DNA of 64,000 bases from the NCBI GenBank assembly GCA_036850595.1, contig CM072165.1, positions 13,104,609 to 13,168,608 of the forward strand, given 5' to 3'. Under the pieces are notes generated by a model. The model was not told where the DNA came from, searched no databases, and was given only the letters and a program-made list of their open reading frames with translations. Source of the DNA: Rhyacichthys aspro (taxonomy: Eukaryota > Chordata > Actinopteri > Gobiiformes > Rhyacichthyidae). Shown here one piece after another: positions 23,140-35,858 of the stretch; the first letter of the stretch is position 1; each line of letters begins with the position of its first letter. The translations under genes and the position numbers were made by a program.

Positions 23140-23760
23140 TCAATATAATGCATTTGACTGTGTGTTTCATTACGGGAGCCTATATTCTCTTATCCGTGCG
23201 CACATAATAACACACAGGCGCTGCGGGTCCAATTCATATGCTAAATAGGGACATGACGGTAAAGCAAAGGTAATTAGAGGAGGAATGGAGGAAGGAGCAG
23301 GGGAAATGAGAAAAGTGGAGGCATTGAAGCGGCGATCACATACACAGCGCACTCCCAACAATGGCGTCACTAGGGTTAACAGCTGTTCCCCTGCAAATAC
23401 CAACACGCTATGCAAATGTATGAACGGCGAGTCAAACGCTGTTTCAAATTAGCAGCGAATTACAAACGACTCACATTCTCACGGAAGCGGGGTGTACACA
23501 GGCGCTTGCATACGGGCCTCTGATGGAAAACGCCAATCTTGATCTGCAAATCTGGTGGAAGTAAATGAAGAAAACCGTCAGTCATGTGTGGAGCCGCTGA
23601 TAAGGCTGCCAACCCTCTCCAGCAGCACTGATAACGCCTCCACTCGTGTTCCCCCGGCCCGTCGGGTGAGGCTGTCCCGCTATTGTACGTTCGACTCGGC
23701 TCACCTTGCTCGTTTGAGTTTTTATCGCGCACATTAAAAGTTATTTTGACTGATTTCTGT
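23140..23760. other. CNE-like non-coding stretch
   Basis: Balanced, repeat-free sequence with ATGCAAAT at 23412-23419 (POU octamer), CCAATTCATATGCTAAAT and AATTAGAGG words. No coding evidence. Inference only. Confidence 0.3.
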
Positions 23761-24639
23761 TTCGGTGGACGCGAGTTGTGAAATCGGAATGTGAAAAATA
23801 CCTAACCCTAACGCTAATGGGAGGGTCTAGTGCCCTAATTGTATTTTTGGTAAGATGTGGCCTTTGATAAATTGATAAAAAGGGTACAGTTAATGTCGAC
23901 AGCAGGATATTTTGTGCAATAAAACGTGGTACGAATCCAAAAGGCAAAACATCTATAAATATTGATCTATACGTTTATTTATGTACACCATCTATCTATA
24001 TTTGAACACAAATTAGATGATATTGAGCCATAACTATATAAGAGTATAATGTAATCAGGATAAAAATGTAGAAGAAATACAACTAGAATTGTTAGACATG
24101 AAAGATTTTTCTAACATAAGATCTGAATGTTATGGAGCAAATACAGAATAGTCTAGAGAGAATGCTTAAAGATTTAGGATAATTACAGCACACTTAAACC
24201 AAGGCCATTTGAACCAATCCGAGGATGATCGGAGCAATAAGAATCACATCGAAGTCACAGAACTTCTACTTTGTCACTATGCGCCGTTTGTTTACAAGAA
24301 GCATGGAATTGGTTGAATAGAGGGTTGCACAAATGGTAAAATGGAGAACGTAAACCAAGCGATATTCTTTCTTCTATTCTTTATTCAGACTTAAGGGGCG
24401 TTGCAGGCCTGGGACAGACAGTTTGATGTGTGCACAGACTAGACTAGACTACAACACTGAGCGCTCCACAGTGACTTGGACTCCAGAACTGGTTTGAAAA
24501 TCACTGCATCTTCAAGATGTGATTAAAAAGTGTAAAAATCTTTAAACCTGATGGAGGAAGCAAACTCAAGGTCTCATGATTCATAAAAACTGTGCGCAAG
24601 AGATTTACCACTACACTAATGTACTGTCTGAACTTCTGT
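23761..24639. other. No gene seen
   Basis: AT-rich, no supportable feature. Confidence 0.4.
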
Positions 24640-25275
24640 TACATAAGATAAGATAAGCTCAGACTTTATTGTCTCCCAAAGGAGAAATTTGTCTTAGACA
24701 TCAAAAGGGCGTAAAGCAGACTAATAAATTCATTTGTAGCAGACAATCATTATAAAAGCACATACAACAATTCATCCAGACAGCTTATGATCCGAGATCT
24801 ATTGCACATATTCCAAAGAAAAAGTATAATAAGTATAAGTTAAATAATTTACAACACTTTGTTTCGATTCATCAATGAAACTGAAAGAGGAATAAGTGAA
24901 TGCTTATACCGATTCAGTCTACAATTTGGTATCAGTTTAACTGACAGATTCCCAAACCATGTGGTAATTCCATATCTGATCATAGATTCAATGCATGTCC
25001 TACAAAAGAGGAGCATTGTGTTCCTGTCAACACCATGGACCCTCAGCCGCCTTAAAAAATGCAGGCGCTGACTAATTTTGGAACAGAGGTAGTCCACATG
25101 AACGGTCCATTGAAAGTGAGAATCAAAATGAACACCTAAATATTTATATGAATGAACCTGCTCTATGTTCTTTCCCTCTATTGTTAGAGGACTGTGATCT
25201 CCGACTCCGATCTCCTCATTTCTTTTCTTTTTGTCACATTAAGGACAAGGTTGTGCTGTCCACACCACTCCCCTA
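24640..25275 (-). pseudogene. L2/CR1-like LINE relic, C-terminal end of reverse transcriptase plus 3' tail
   Basis: On the minus strand the frame reads EQVHSYKYLGVHFDSHFQW, TVHVDYLCSKISQRLHFLRR and later ESMIRYGITTWFGNLSV. This is the characteristic end of the reverse transcriptase ORF of L2-like LINEs in fish. Upstream (25170-25275), PLTIEGKN is in frame, but NLVLNVTKRKEM lies in another frame, so at least one frameshift is present. After the frame come a non-coding tail and an ATCTTATCTTATG-type short repeat near 24640-24655, as at LINE 3' ends. The copy is 5'-truncated and dead. Confidence 0.8.
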
Positions 25276-27600
25276 CTTACTGTGGTTGTATTTTGATAAT
25301 TTGATGTGTCTGAGCTTCAGCGCCCCCTGCTGCAGTGGAAGATAACACATTTGAATCACATGTTGCATTTGTATGAAGCAAACCCTCTGTAGAAGCAATG
25401 TTGGGGCCAAAACTTCATTTGGTTCGCCACCTGCTGTATTTACAAACAAATGACTGGTCGTGTGAATGGAAAACCAGCTTCAAATATGTGACAAGCATTT
25501 TGTACTTGTAGGAAATTGTATTTTTATTTTTTTTACTTGTAAAACAGACTTTATAAGTTAAATAATTGTATGTTTATTTGAATGATTTGTTAATATAGTT
25601 TTGTATCTGTTTGATTACCGTTTCACATTTACAAAAAACAAAAAAAACCTTTTTTTTTTGTTTTTTTTTTTACCCTCATCTTACTCCGTAAAACTGTTGC
25701 ATGAGCAGGAAAACAAATTCACAATTTATTCCAAGCAAGTTCTGTTTTTCTAGAAAGTCACTACAGAATATTTGAGCCTGTGAAGGGGAGCTATTTGCAA
25801 CAAGCCTCACTGATGCCCCAGTGATTACCCATTGTCATTGTGAATACCGCCGGCCAGATTGTGCACCCTGCTTGATACCAATCTTCAGGTGCTGCGATGC
25901 TTCTGGAATGCACCTAGCATTGAGAGGCTTATTCAATTTTGTACATTTAAGGTCATTTCTTGGTGCAATTTGGAAGCATAAAAGAGATACAAATCAATCC
26001 ACAGATAATGCCAAATCCATCTGCTGGCTCTATTACACAGTGTGCATCTTGGCTCGATAATTCCGTCACCCCAAGAAGCCAGGTATCTACGATTTTGTAG
26101 GTAATTGAGATGTAATTAGACCCCTGCTAACAAATACAAGAAATTACAAGTCATTTAAACCACAAAAGTGATATTGCTATTTCTTCAGATCAACATGTTC
26201 TTGGAATTGGACCTGTTCAACAATACTAGAAAGACCCCTGATGTTGTACTCCATTTTGGACCCACTCTAAATCCTTTTTTATGCCGCAGATCATGTGAAA
26301 AACATCTCAAATCCAACAGACCTCCCGAGCCCGCTGTATGTTCGTAAAAAGGAAATTAGTATGCCTCTCTTTGTTCCTTCACGCTACAAGAGTTCTCTCC
26401 AGCGAGCAGCAATTTTTTGACAAATTTAAAGGTTTGATTCTCTTCCTGTTCAATGCTATGAAATGACTCACTTTGCTCGGAGCTCACTTATACCCAGTGT
26501 CTCATCTCCTCGTGCTTTTCTCTATTACCTTTACAGCTCCTTTCCCCGGTGCACTAGTGCTTTCTGTTAAACTTTCATATGTCTGAGTGTAATAGACTAA
26601 CCTCGTCTGTTCCATAGCTGGGCTTTAGAATTACTCATTTATCTGCGTTATTCTCACCGCCTCCTTAAAACATGAGTGACTGCAGTTTCTATAGAGAACA
26701 GTTAATACAGACATTTGCTTTTATTCAACAGTTTTACAAAATTTCCTGAGAGACAAAACTCACTCAAGGTTGCTGTACATGATTCACACATTTTCCTACA
26801 TGTTCAAATATTGTAATACAGCTTACTATGACTATGTTAAAGGGTTCAAAACTCATTGTTCTGACACGTTATCAAAAGAAGCAAAAAAGTGATTTGTAAT
26901 GACACAATTCAGATGAATTATCAGTGAGTCATAGTTCTCCAAACTGTGAACAATATCTTTATATGTTGCATAAAGGTATTTCTGGACATTTACTAAGTAT
27001 GGTAGATATTTGATTATAACCTGCACAGTGTAGCATACACCAGGAAGTGTTGTAAAAACTATGCACAATGTGTCATTGTAAATCAGTGTTTACAATGTGC
27101 ATTAATGCAGTTGGGTCGTAGGTCGTTAAATGAAATTTTTAAAAAAGTATGTTAATTTTTATTAGTTTGACAAAATGCAAAGTGAAAAAAAGGCAATTCT
27201 AAATCAAATCAATATTTAGTGTGACTTTGCCTCAAAACATCAACAGACGCAGTTTCACTGTCTCCGTTTTTGAAGAATCTGGGTAGATTCAGACAAAACT
27301 AGGCCAAACTGGACTAAACCAGACCATGTAATCCCAGACAGGACCAGGTCAGACTCCATGATGTTGGGATCAGAGTTAAACCATCAAGTCAGGACTGAAT
27401 GAACTCCTTGCTCTGGGATCAGTCTAAAAATGTGAGGTTTTTGTCTCTTCACTTTCCATGTACCATAACACACATACTTACATATCATTGTTTCTACTGA
27501 GAGTGCCATCTTTACATTTTACAGTGTAAAAACTCTTGTTTTAATAAATGAGCAAAGGGCAACAGAGTATTATTGTTTTCACTTGTTATGCCATATAATT
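25276..27600. other. Gene-free; partly CNE-like
   Basis: A/T runs lie near 25635-25672. 25780-26100 and 26240-26670 are repeat-free and balanced and could be conserved non-coding DNA. 27290-27420 carries a degenerate GGACTAAACCAGAC-type array seen again at 53760-54020. No exon is supported. Confidence 0.35.
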
Positions 27601-27942
27601 TTAAAGGGGCACCACACAACTTTTAGCCTATAAAAAATGTGTATATAGTCTCAAATCATTTTACCTCCAGTGTAACTCATTGTGAAATACTAGGTCAATC
27701 ATACACTCTTCCACACTACACGTATAATAAAAAAAAATAGGCCAATACACTGGACCCTAGCACAGTCATATTTGTACAAATTACACTAAAATGACCCTAC
27801 TGTTTCAGAAGACATGTTCTTTCTTCCAAACTTGCCACCTTGGATAGTCTACACTTGTAAACAAATATGGCGCCGCTGACAGAAGTTACACAGAGAGAGA
27901 TCTGCGCCCTCTACTGGCTGAAGTAACACAGTGCTGCTTTAA
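27601..27942. mobile_element. Miniature element, piggyBac-like ends, copy 1
   Basis: TTAAAGGGGCACCACACAAC at the left and the reverse complement of the right end, TTAAAGCAGCACTGTG, form imperfect inverted ends starting at TTAA. TTAA is the target site of piggyBac elements. The interior shares AATAGGCCAATACACTGGAC and CTTGGATAGTCT with the copy at 31797. Confidence 0.6.
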
Positions 27943-29335
27943 CCAACACTATATACATAAGACGACAATTATTATTTTGTTATATAAACAATTTTATGCT
28001 CTGCTAATCTTTTTCTATTAAACTGTTGGGGAAATATAGACATTAACTGTGGATAATACAATGCTTACAATATCTATAGTTTGTTCACCTTGGAGTTCCA
28101 TTTAGGCTTGATTACTGTGATGCTGTACAGTCAGAAGACTTGTTTAGAGGCATTTCTATTGCTGAAAGAGAAATGAAAGGTCATTAGGTGGAGCTAAACA
28201 CACACTGCAGTCTGTTTAGGGTAAAAACTGCTATTTAAGAGCAAACACAACAAAAAGATTTTTCAAAATAAGAATTTTATAGCTATGCCATTATGAAAGA
28301 ACATAAACTGATGCATTTTTTCACATCCAACATAGCAAACATGGTTTACAGTTTTAAATTAGACTTGTCTTTTAACCATTACACACAAATACAAACTTCT
28401 CTTTGGAAAGTAAACTTTATTTGGCTCTTCTCCTCTTCTTCCACTACTCTTAATTGGAGCAGTCGAAGTCCAGCCTCTTACTGACTGTGATTTATTTACT
28501 ACTTTAATTTAGTTAATAGCAATAAAGCAACATTTTGAAAGTTGGCTTGATAGAAGTTGTGTAATGCCTCCCTGACGTCACTTTTTATGTAGTCCTCTCC
28601 ACTCGGCTGCACTTCTCTGCAGTGGAAACACACACCAGGATCAGGAGTTACTGCAGCAAACATGACATAATGACATAATGGAATAAACCACACAATACTG
28701 CTTGATGGAAACAGGGCTTATAATGCTGACTATTTTAATTACGCTGCAAAACAACAGTAACTTTGCTGCCGCTGTGGAGTCATCCTTCATGGTTCAGCAG
28801 CATCTCAGTATCTGCAGAAATATGGCTCATATTTAAAGAGTCTGCAGCATCGATTATGTCCACTGTCAGCGTTTAGCGGCAAAGTACATTAGCCTGGCAT
28901 TTTATTAAAGCCTTGAGTGTGCGGAACCACTCCACTTTTGTCTTTTGACCAACGCTCGTCAAATCGTTTAATGCCATGTCAACCATTAAGCCATTGTGTT
29001 CACAAGCCTGTGCACAATGAATGAAAAGTTCTGTCCGTACTGAACATGGTGCAAGTGGATAGGTCATGGCAGGTCAAGTACATGCAGGAATGAATTTAAG
29101 AGACATTAGGCTGTAGATTAAAGTTAATGTGTAAAATAGCATCTCCAAACAAACGTATGAAATGTAAGATTAAAAGTGAGCTAAATAACAGAATCAAATG
29201 TTATTTATTACCTGGATTAAAAAAGTTACAGTACTCTCAGTTGCTTTTTATGGCAGAATGTAGAATTCCACAAGCCATAGAATTTGAAATATACTTCTTC
29301 ATAGTAATCATTGAGTATCAACACCTTTACATCTA
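27943..29335. other. Gene-free; CNE-like at 28540-29090
   Basis: 28540-29090 is repeat-free with words such as CATTTTATTAAAGCCTTGAG and CAAATCGTTTAATGCC. No frame shows exon structure. Inference for conservation. Confidence 0.3.
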
Positions 29336-29344
29336 ATGGTTGCT

Positions 29345-29915
29345 TTCCACAAACCCAATTCCCAAAAAAAGTTGGGATATTTTGAGAAGTGTAAATCAAA
29401 ACAGAATGTAATCCATTTTCATCTATTTGTGGATGGCACGGTGAACTGTGTAACAGAGAATGACCTTTAGGAAGTCTTCCAGCAATATCCAATACTGACC
29501 TTTGACCTTGTCCCTTTAACTAATTAATTTACTTTCTCCAGAGTCTATCAATTGTTTGACGATATTCTGTTCTATAGATGGTGGGTTATTGCAACTTTAC
29601 ATTTAATTCCAGTTTTTAGACGCAAAGATTGGTCAACCTCTGCCCATCTTTATTCAGTCATGTTCAATTAACCCTAACTATTTGCAAACCACTTTTTTTG
29701 TTGCCATTTACTTTTGCAGCCTTTTGTTGCCCCTGTCCCAACATTTTGTCTTGTTTTGCTGCCATCAAATTCAAAATGAGCTATTGTTTTTCATGAAATT
29801 GTAAAATGTCGTACTTTAAACACCTGATCTGCTGCTTATGTTCTATTGTGAATAAGCTATATGGTTTTATGAGAACTGTGAATTATTGCATTCAGTGTCT
29901 ATGTTGCATCAAAAC
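29345..29915. mobile_element. Non-autonomous fish DNA-transposon relic
   Basis: The left end CCCAATTCCCAAAAAAAGTT continues as GGGATATT. Internal blocks TTGCCCCTGTCCCAACATTT and AAATTCAAAATGAGCTA match my memory of an abundant fish element whose ends read CAATTCCAAAAAAGTTGGGA. The right end is decayed. The superfamily is uncertain. Confidence 0.55.
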
Positions 29916-31796
29916 ACAATCAGACCTAGTGGCACGAAAAAATTAGACACTATAAGTCTAGCATCTCGTGTAATACTTGTTTTTTGGTTGTTGGTTTGGG
30001 TTTTTTTTTTGGGTTTTTTTTCCAGTTTGGCGTTCTACAGCTTATTCATTCATTTCTTTTTGTTAATGGTGTGGTGTGTATGTTTTGGGGTCATCTGGTA
30101 GGAACATTGCAGATTACAATTCCATGCCTCAAACCCCTTTTTTCTACAGTCTGTGAGCTCCTACAGTAACCCTACAAAGCCTACCACTGTTGTCTTTGCA
30201 CAAACCCAATGAAAAAAGGTCAGTAAACCAAGTCAAGTAAAAGGCAAAATGTTCAGAAAAGCAAAAAAAATAAAGCAGTTTTTTCCTAACAATGTATAAT
30301 TTGCTTTTTGGGCACAATTTGTGAGAACTGCATGAAGTACCTCCTTCCACTAGGTTTAATAGCGCCATAGGGTGCACTCATACTTTGTCTGTTTGAACTG
30401 TTCTGTGTCCGTGCTCGATTGGGGAGGGATCTCTGGCCACCATTACTGCACTCACACATGCATTACCAATTTACACATGCATAAACAATTTGACAGACAA
30501 TAGACTCCTGTGTTATCTAAAACGGTACAATGGGTAAGGTAAGCCCAGTGGCACTGATTTTAAAGTCACATTACTGAGACACGGTCCATAATTGCATTTC
30601 TTGAATATTCCATTGTTTGTGAGGACTGTCAAACGAACTTTCTCAACAATTGCATCATGTACACAGCTCGTAGTCGTGCAAACGTGTGAATACCGCTCTT
30701 TTGTGGGGCACACTTCTTCCAAATGCACTGAAATCCTGGAAGTGCTCTGTTTTCAAGCACGGAGCTGGGCACGGAATGGTTTGCCTGTGAGTGCACCCTT
30801 AGATTTTTCCAGAATAAATACAGTTTGTCCAAGACACATTTTTCTAAGTTGCCAGCATGTCTGTTATCCCCTTGTTCCTTTTTCATTTAAACCATTTACA
30901 TGTAATGCTGCTTTATAAGCCAACATTTGTATGGTACAGTACAAGTACAAGTCAAGCTGTCATATCTGCAGGTGCTAAAGAAAACATGAAATGACAGGAG
31001 AACTTGTATTGCAAGAATTCCTATAGTGTTAAGGAGGCATATGGCTTTATTAGCCAAGCTGTGTGATTAGCTTTAAAACCTCAGTCTTCCCTTGTTTGTC
31101 CTTCAAGAATGTCATTGTGGAGCAAAAGCACTAAATGTCAGCGAGCTTAGGCAGTTTACCTTTATCTTCACGGACAAGGGGAAAACAAGGGCAGAAATAT
31201 TAAAGTAAAAACTGTCCATCTGGCGCTGCGTTTTGCTGATCTCGGCGTTCCGCTCCCCTTTCCCTGTCTGTTCCATCTCTTCCCATCTATCTCCTGTCTG
31301 CGCTGGTGAGTGCCGTGGTTAGTGGATCGCTGTGAAATGCCAGCTGTCAGAGTGACAGACGCAGTGTCACCTCTGCGCAGTCACGTCAGCGAGGCGACAA
31401 GCCGTCAACACGCGCCCAGCTGTTTGTGCGATAGAGAGAGCGCGCCGGGGATTAGGACACAATGTGTGGGAGGCTGGGATGGTTTACTCGAGTGGATGTC
31501 TGTGTCAGGTTTGTAGTTAGAGGGAAATTAAAGCGAGGGATTAAATGTGTATTGACAGGGAGGTACAGAAGAGACAGAAGAGTGTTTTACATTGGAAGTC
31601 TTTGAATAGGAAATGGTAATGTGATGTAAGAAGATAGGTTCTGGCATGTGATGAGTCAATCACTGAGTTTACATGCAAAGCGTAGTCGCTCTGTGTTTTT
31701 AGCTCATTACAGTTTCCCCACATGGTTTGGCACATTTTTTTGAAACAGTTCAGCTTTTCTCTGAACTGAAAGTGCATTTGTCACTATTCATCAAAG
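29916..31796. other. Gene-free; CNE-like at 31030-31530
   Basis: T/G low complexity at 29995-30030. 31030-31530 is balanced and repeat-free (GTGTGATTAGCTTTAAAACC, GTCACGTCAGCGAGGC). No supported exon. Confidence 0.3.
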
Positions 31797-32112
31797 TTTA
31801 AAGCAGCCCTGCGCAACTTTTAGCCCCAAAATATATATTTTCAAAATCATTTTGATGGTTCTTAGACCATGCAGCTCACTGACGCAGTACCCTCAGTAGG
31901 ACAGAAACCATTTATTATGACAGTGACATGCTTTACTGCACAACACGTGATAAAGAAAATAGGCCAATACACTGGACCCTAGCAGAGCTGTTTTTGTCCA
32001 AAATACACTTAAATGATCCTATCGTTTCAGAAGACGATTCTTTCAGTGTTGTCAGCTTGGATAGTCTCTACTTGTAAAGAAATCTTGTGCCGCTGACAGT
32101 TTGACTTGTTAA
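31797..32112. mobile_element. Miniature element, piggyBac-like, copy 2
   Basis: It starts TTTAAAGCAGCCCTGCGCAA and shares AATAGGCCAATACACTGGAC, CTAGCA, TTTCAGAAGAC and CTTGGATAGTCT with copy 1 (27601-27942), in the same orientation. The right end after GCCGCTGACAG is degraded. No coding capacity. Confidence 0.6.
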
Positions 32113-32914
32113 GATAGGGTTTCTCAGAGTGACTGTGTGTCAATCCATGTCTGATGGTCCTATATTTGTCTATATTTTATTATTATTTTATTTTTTTTAA
32201 TTATTATTTAAGTATATATACAAATCTAACTGAAAGGTTTTGAAAACTGAAAAAATATTTTCCCTTATCTGGGTGAAACGGTGCAACAAAGGTTGTGAAA
32301 TCTTTGCTGATTTCACTGAGAGTCACATTATAGGTTTTTGTCGGTGTTTTTAGAGAATTTGTAGAGAATTGTACTTACTCTTCAAAAATTTAGCGCACTC
32401 TTTTGAAAAAATGCCACAAAACAATGACAATGAGAAACACTGAACTGTTGTCAGCCACACAGACTTTTCTCAGATTAGTGCTGGATGTTTTGAGAAACAC
32501 TTTTCTCATTTCTCTCAAGAATCAAGTCAAGGCAAATGAGAAAAACTGTAAACTGTCTAACTGGACTTTGTCTGAGTTTATGGCGAAGGAGAGAATTAAA
32601 CTATTGAGTCATCAGTGCTCTGCTCAGACTAATGCTATTGTCATGTGGGCTTGACATTTGACTGCATTAAGCCTTTGGGGAAAAGGAGTCTGACTTGCTT
32701 GTTTTCATCATTAAATTCTAATAAACTACTCTGTAAAAAAAATAAATCAATAAAAATATGTTAAATCAATGTTAATGTTAAAAACAAACAAACAAAAAAA
32801 CCCAAAAACCTCTCAATTGTGGTTGCCAGAATTTCACTGTAAAAAATACAGGAGAATATTTTTTAATGTTTAGTATGTAAGTACTGTTTGACCTTTTATT
32901 GCTTAAGTCCTCTT
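32113..32914. other. No gene seen
   Basis: AT-rich, with ATTATTTTATT low complexity near 32170-32220. Confidence 0.4.
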
Positions 32915-32927
32915 GATTTTAAAGGCT

Positions 32928-32999
32928 GGGGTGCACGGTAGCAGAGTGGTTAGCGCTCCTGCTTCACAAAGTGGGATAAGCGGTAGAAAATGAATGAAT
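32928..32999 (+). mobile_element. Internally deleted SINE (head joined to tail), 72 bp
   Basis: GGGGTGCACGGTAGCAGAGT through GCTCCTGCTTCACA is the tRNA-like head of the SINE at 35861. It is joined directly to AAGTGGGATAAGCGG and the ATGAATGAATG tail. GATTTTAAAGGCT repeats exactly on both sides (32915-32927 and 33000-33012), a 13-bp target duplication. The promoter A box is kept; the B box is lost. Confidence 0.85.
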
Positions 33000-33012
33000 G
33001 ATTTTAAAGGCT

Positions 33013-34205
33013 AGAAAACATAAAAAAACTAACAAAAAAACCTTCTGACCTTTTTTGTGACACACTAAAACAACCAACAAACAAGTTTAGCTAGTGATCT
33101 AAAATACTTGTCTTCTCTGGTATAGAAATATAACTGTTGTGCACTGGTTTTGCAGTGTTGCTCTTGTTTGCAATCACTGTGCTGTGCCGTTCTCTCGCTC
33201 TGAAGCACATTCTGAGCACTTAGTCCAACTTTAGCTCCACTAAGCCGTATACATGCAACAACAGCCCAACTATAAATTGCATAATGCAGATATGTTAGTC
33301 TGTGTTCTAGTCTAGGCCGCTTATGAATGCAAAGCCTCAACTCCAACACTAAAGCATTCTGAGCCTTAAATAGAGCAGTCCATCTCTTACTATAGGTTAT
33401 ATGTTATGTTAATGAATGTTCATTGTACCTGGCTTGAATTGTCCACTGACTCAGATCATGGCCATGTTGAATGCTAAATATATATATCACAGTTCAAGAA
33501 CAACAATGCCTGTGAATATGAGTCATGGTTTCAGTCATAAAGGAGTCACATTCAAGAGCTTCTCACTAGAACTTGTATTGCAGTTAGCCACTTTTAGCTT
33601 GTACAATAGCAAGCTGATTAAACCTGAGGCTCACAGGCTCACTGACAGACATACTGACAATTATAGCTGCAGCTTTTTTCCTAATCTCATTTATGTATGT
33701 ATTTGTAATTTGAAAGTCAGTCTGGGATTGTCCAATCTGCTCCATATTCTGCTCCAGATCTTTCTTACCGGCCAATCGTAGCGAAGGAGGCGGGATTTTG
33801 GAGCGTGAGAATTTTTTCACCCAAAACAGTACACAGGTTTACTATGAAAATAAGCACAGAACTCAATATTACACCCCGTGTCCTCAGAGTTTTCTGGCAA
33901 AAACTACAGAAGTCATTCCCCACTGAAGCATCTCTTCCGCTAGCCATGCTGGTATATACTGTGGTTTGTTGACAACTGGAATCGGACATTTGCTTTCCTT
34001 ACGTTACATCTGTGGTTTCTCTTATTGGTTTATTCAGCGAGCGTAAGTTCCGCCTTGAAGCGAAAAATAGATGCCAAACGAAACATGCGGATTACTCCAC
34101 TATGGCAAACCTTGAGTGGAAAAGCTGAAAGGCACTGACCAAAGTCACCCAAGAATAGTGTGTGTCGAGCCTGAGATGAGTCACTATAAGGTGAAGGGCA
34201 AGTCA
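33013..34205. other. Gene-free; unnamed old repeats likely
   Basis: 33060-33350 and 33770-34080 contain text reminiscent of dispersed fish repeats (CCAATCGTAGCG, AGCCATGCTGGTATATACTG), but I cannot define boundaries. No exon seen. Confidence 0.35.
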
Positions 34206-34331
34206 GACAACAAGTCACAGAAGGGTACTTATGTGGGTTTTTTTTTGTTTTTTTAAATTAAATTAAATTTGTTATTATTATTATTTATTTTATTATTTTA
34301 TTTTATTTTATTTTTTTTTTGGGGGGGGGGT
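34206..34331. repeat. Low-complexity T/A block ending in a G run
   Basis: AAATTAAATT and TTATTATT/TTTATTTTA short tandem text, then T runs and about ten G at 34320-34330. Confidence 0.8.
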
Positions 34332-34589
34332 AGTTTTGTGCCAATTTTAAATTCTTTAATAATTTAGTTTTTGAAGATGTAATGATTATTATGTTTGTTT
34401 GTTTGGTTTTTTTTGGTATTTATTGTTTCAAACTTACTCAACTTACTCAGCAATTGTACAAAAATGGTTACTAGCTTACATTCTCCATTCCTCCCTTTGG
34501 CTAATACAGTATATTTTATCTAAATCATTCATAGCAGGGTTATATCATCTGGAGTTTAACTCAACGATGGTGTGGCATTGTCACCGAGC

Positions 34590-34790
34590 ACGACTCGCAA
34601 GGATCCAAGTTCAAGTCCAAGTCCGTGTTATTGTGCCTAAGTCTGATTCAGAGTCCGAGTCATCAGTTCACAAGTCCGAGTTGAGTCATGAGTACTTGTG
34701 CCTGAGAATAAACAAGTCCAATCCAATAAAAAAGTGTGAGTCGAGTCACTGAGTCACAAGCGCAGAAATAAACACAGTGACTAGGCCCGA
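34590..34790. repeat. Degenerate short-unit array (AAGTCC / GAGTC)
   Basis: Repeated CAAGTCC, GAGTCCGAGTC and GAGTCATGAGT words with a period of about 5-7. This is a familiar fish low-complexity repeat. Confidence 0.65.
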
Positions 34791-35838
34791 GTCCGATCAC
34801 TCCATCTTTGTTTGGGGGAAAATGTCATCTATTTTGTGTACACTAGTGGCAAAAGATTTTTTTAAATATTCCATCCATTATATTGGATCCCCAATAAGAA
34901 TAAGGGCTTGAACATTTTAACCAGGATTCTACAAGCATTCTGGTAACTTCCACAGAAAGATGTGACCTGACTTGATCCCAACAATCTGTAACATTTGGCA
35001 TGTCACTATGGCACAAAAGCAAAATGTAGAAAAGACTCTTCTAAAGCACCGCAGACTTGCATTCAAAGTGAAACTGTCAGCGAATTGAACAAGTTGTTTA
35101 AGAATCAATGCGTGAGTAATGGACTAATATACAAAGAGACCAATTAGGAGCTGAAAGCTGAGTGAGTTAGCGAAAGAGTAAAGGCAAAGGAACCAGATAA
35201 ACAGAACAGACACATGCAGAACAGAGGGTCGAAAGAGCAGACTACAGAGAACAGCTCTGAATGAAAGGAAATGGAATACAGAACTACCAGGGAAGACGCT
35301 GCAAAGAGGGATTAGAGCGACTAAGTGCGTTCAGGAAATGGGGAGCGCGCCAAAGTCGATGGATTAAAAACAGTAGCACAAAGAGAGAGCAGAGATAGTG
35401 GGATTTGTTATGGTTGGGGAAAGGAACATGAACCACTGACCAACAGCTGAATTTAAAGGAGTTTCCTTCTAAGAGTAATACCTCAGGGTTTGAAACCGTC
35501 AACGTGTAATCTTGGAAATGAACATAAAATCTGGTTCTTTCTGCCTCACGCTAAAGATGTGTCTAATTAAATAGGATCTTTGGTTGTATTTGACAGAAAT
35601 GGTGAAGCTGGGGTTTGGTAGTTTTTACAGGATTGTACAAATGTCTTTTTAGCTCGGTCTGTCAAGTCTTAACCGTTTTTCTGTGCTGACCTTTCTTTTA
35701 AGCTACTTTTAGCTCTAATTGCCACATTCTTAAAGATAGACCATAAACAGATATAAGAAAGAAAAATTTAAAAAAGAGCAATGTACAATGTGTGGAATGG
35801 TTTATGGTGCGTTTCCGTGGGCTAAATTGGGCATTTAG
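34791..35838. other. No gene seen
   Basis: AG-rich in the middle (35150-35420), otherwise AT-rich. No repeat or exon is supported. Confidence 0.4.
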
Positions 35839-35858
35839 AATGTCATAATAATGATGTC

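Noticed and set aside
30592..30918. 108-codon plus-strand frame
   Set aside because: Overlapped by a minus-strand frame of similar size, with no coding bias or exon signals.
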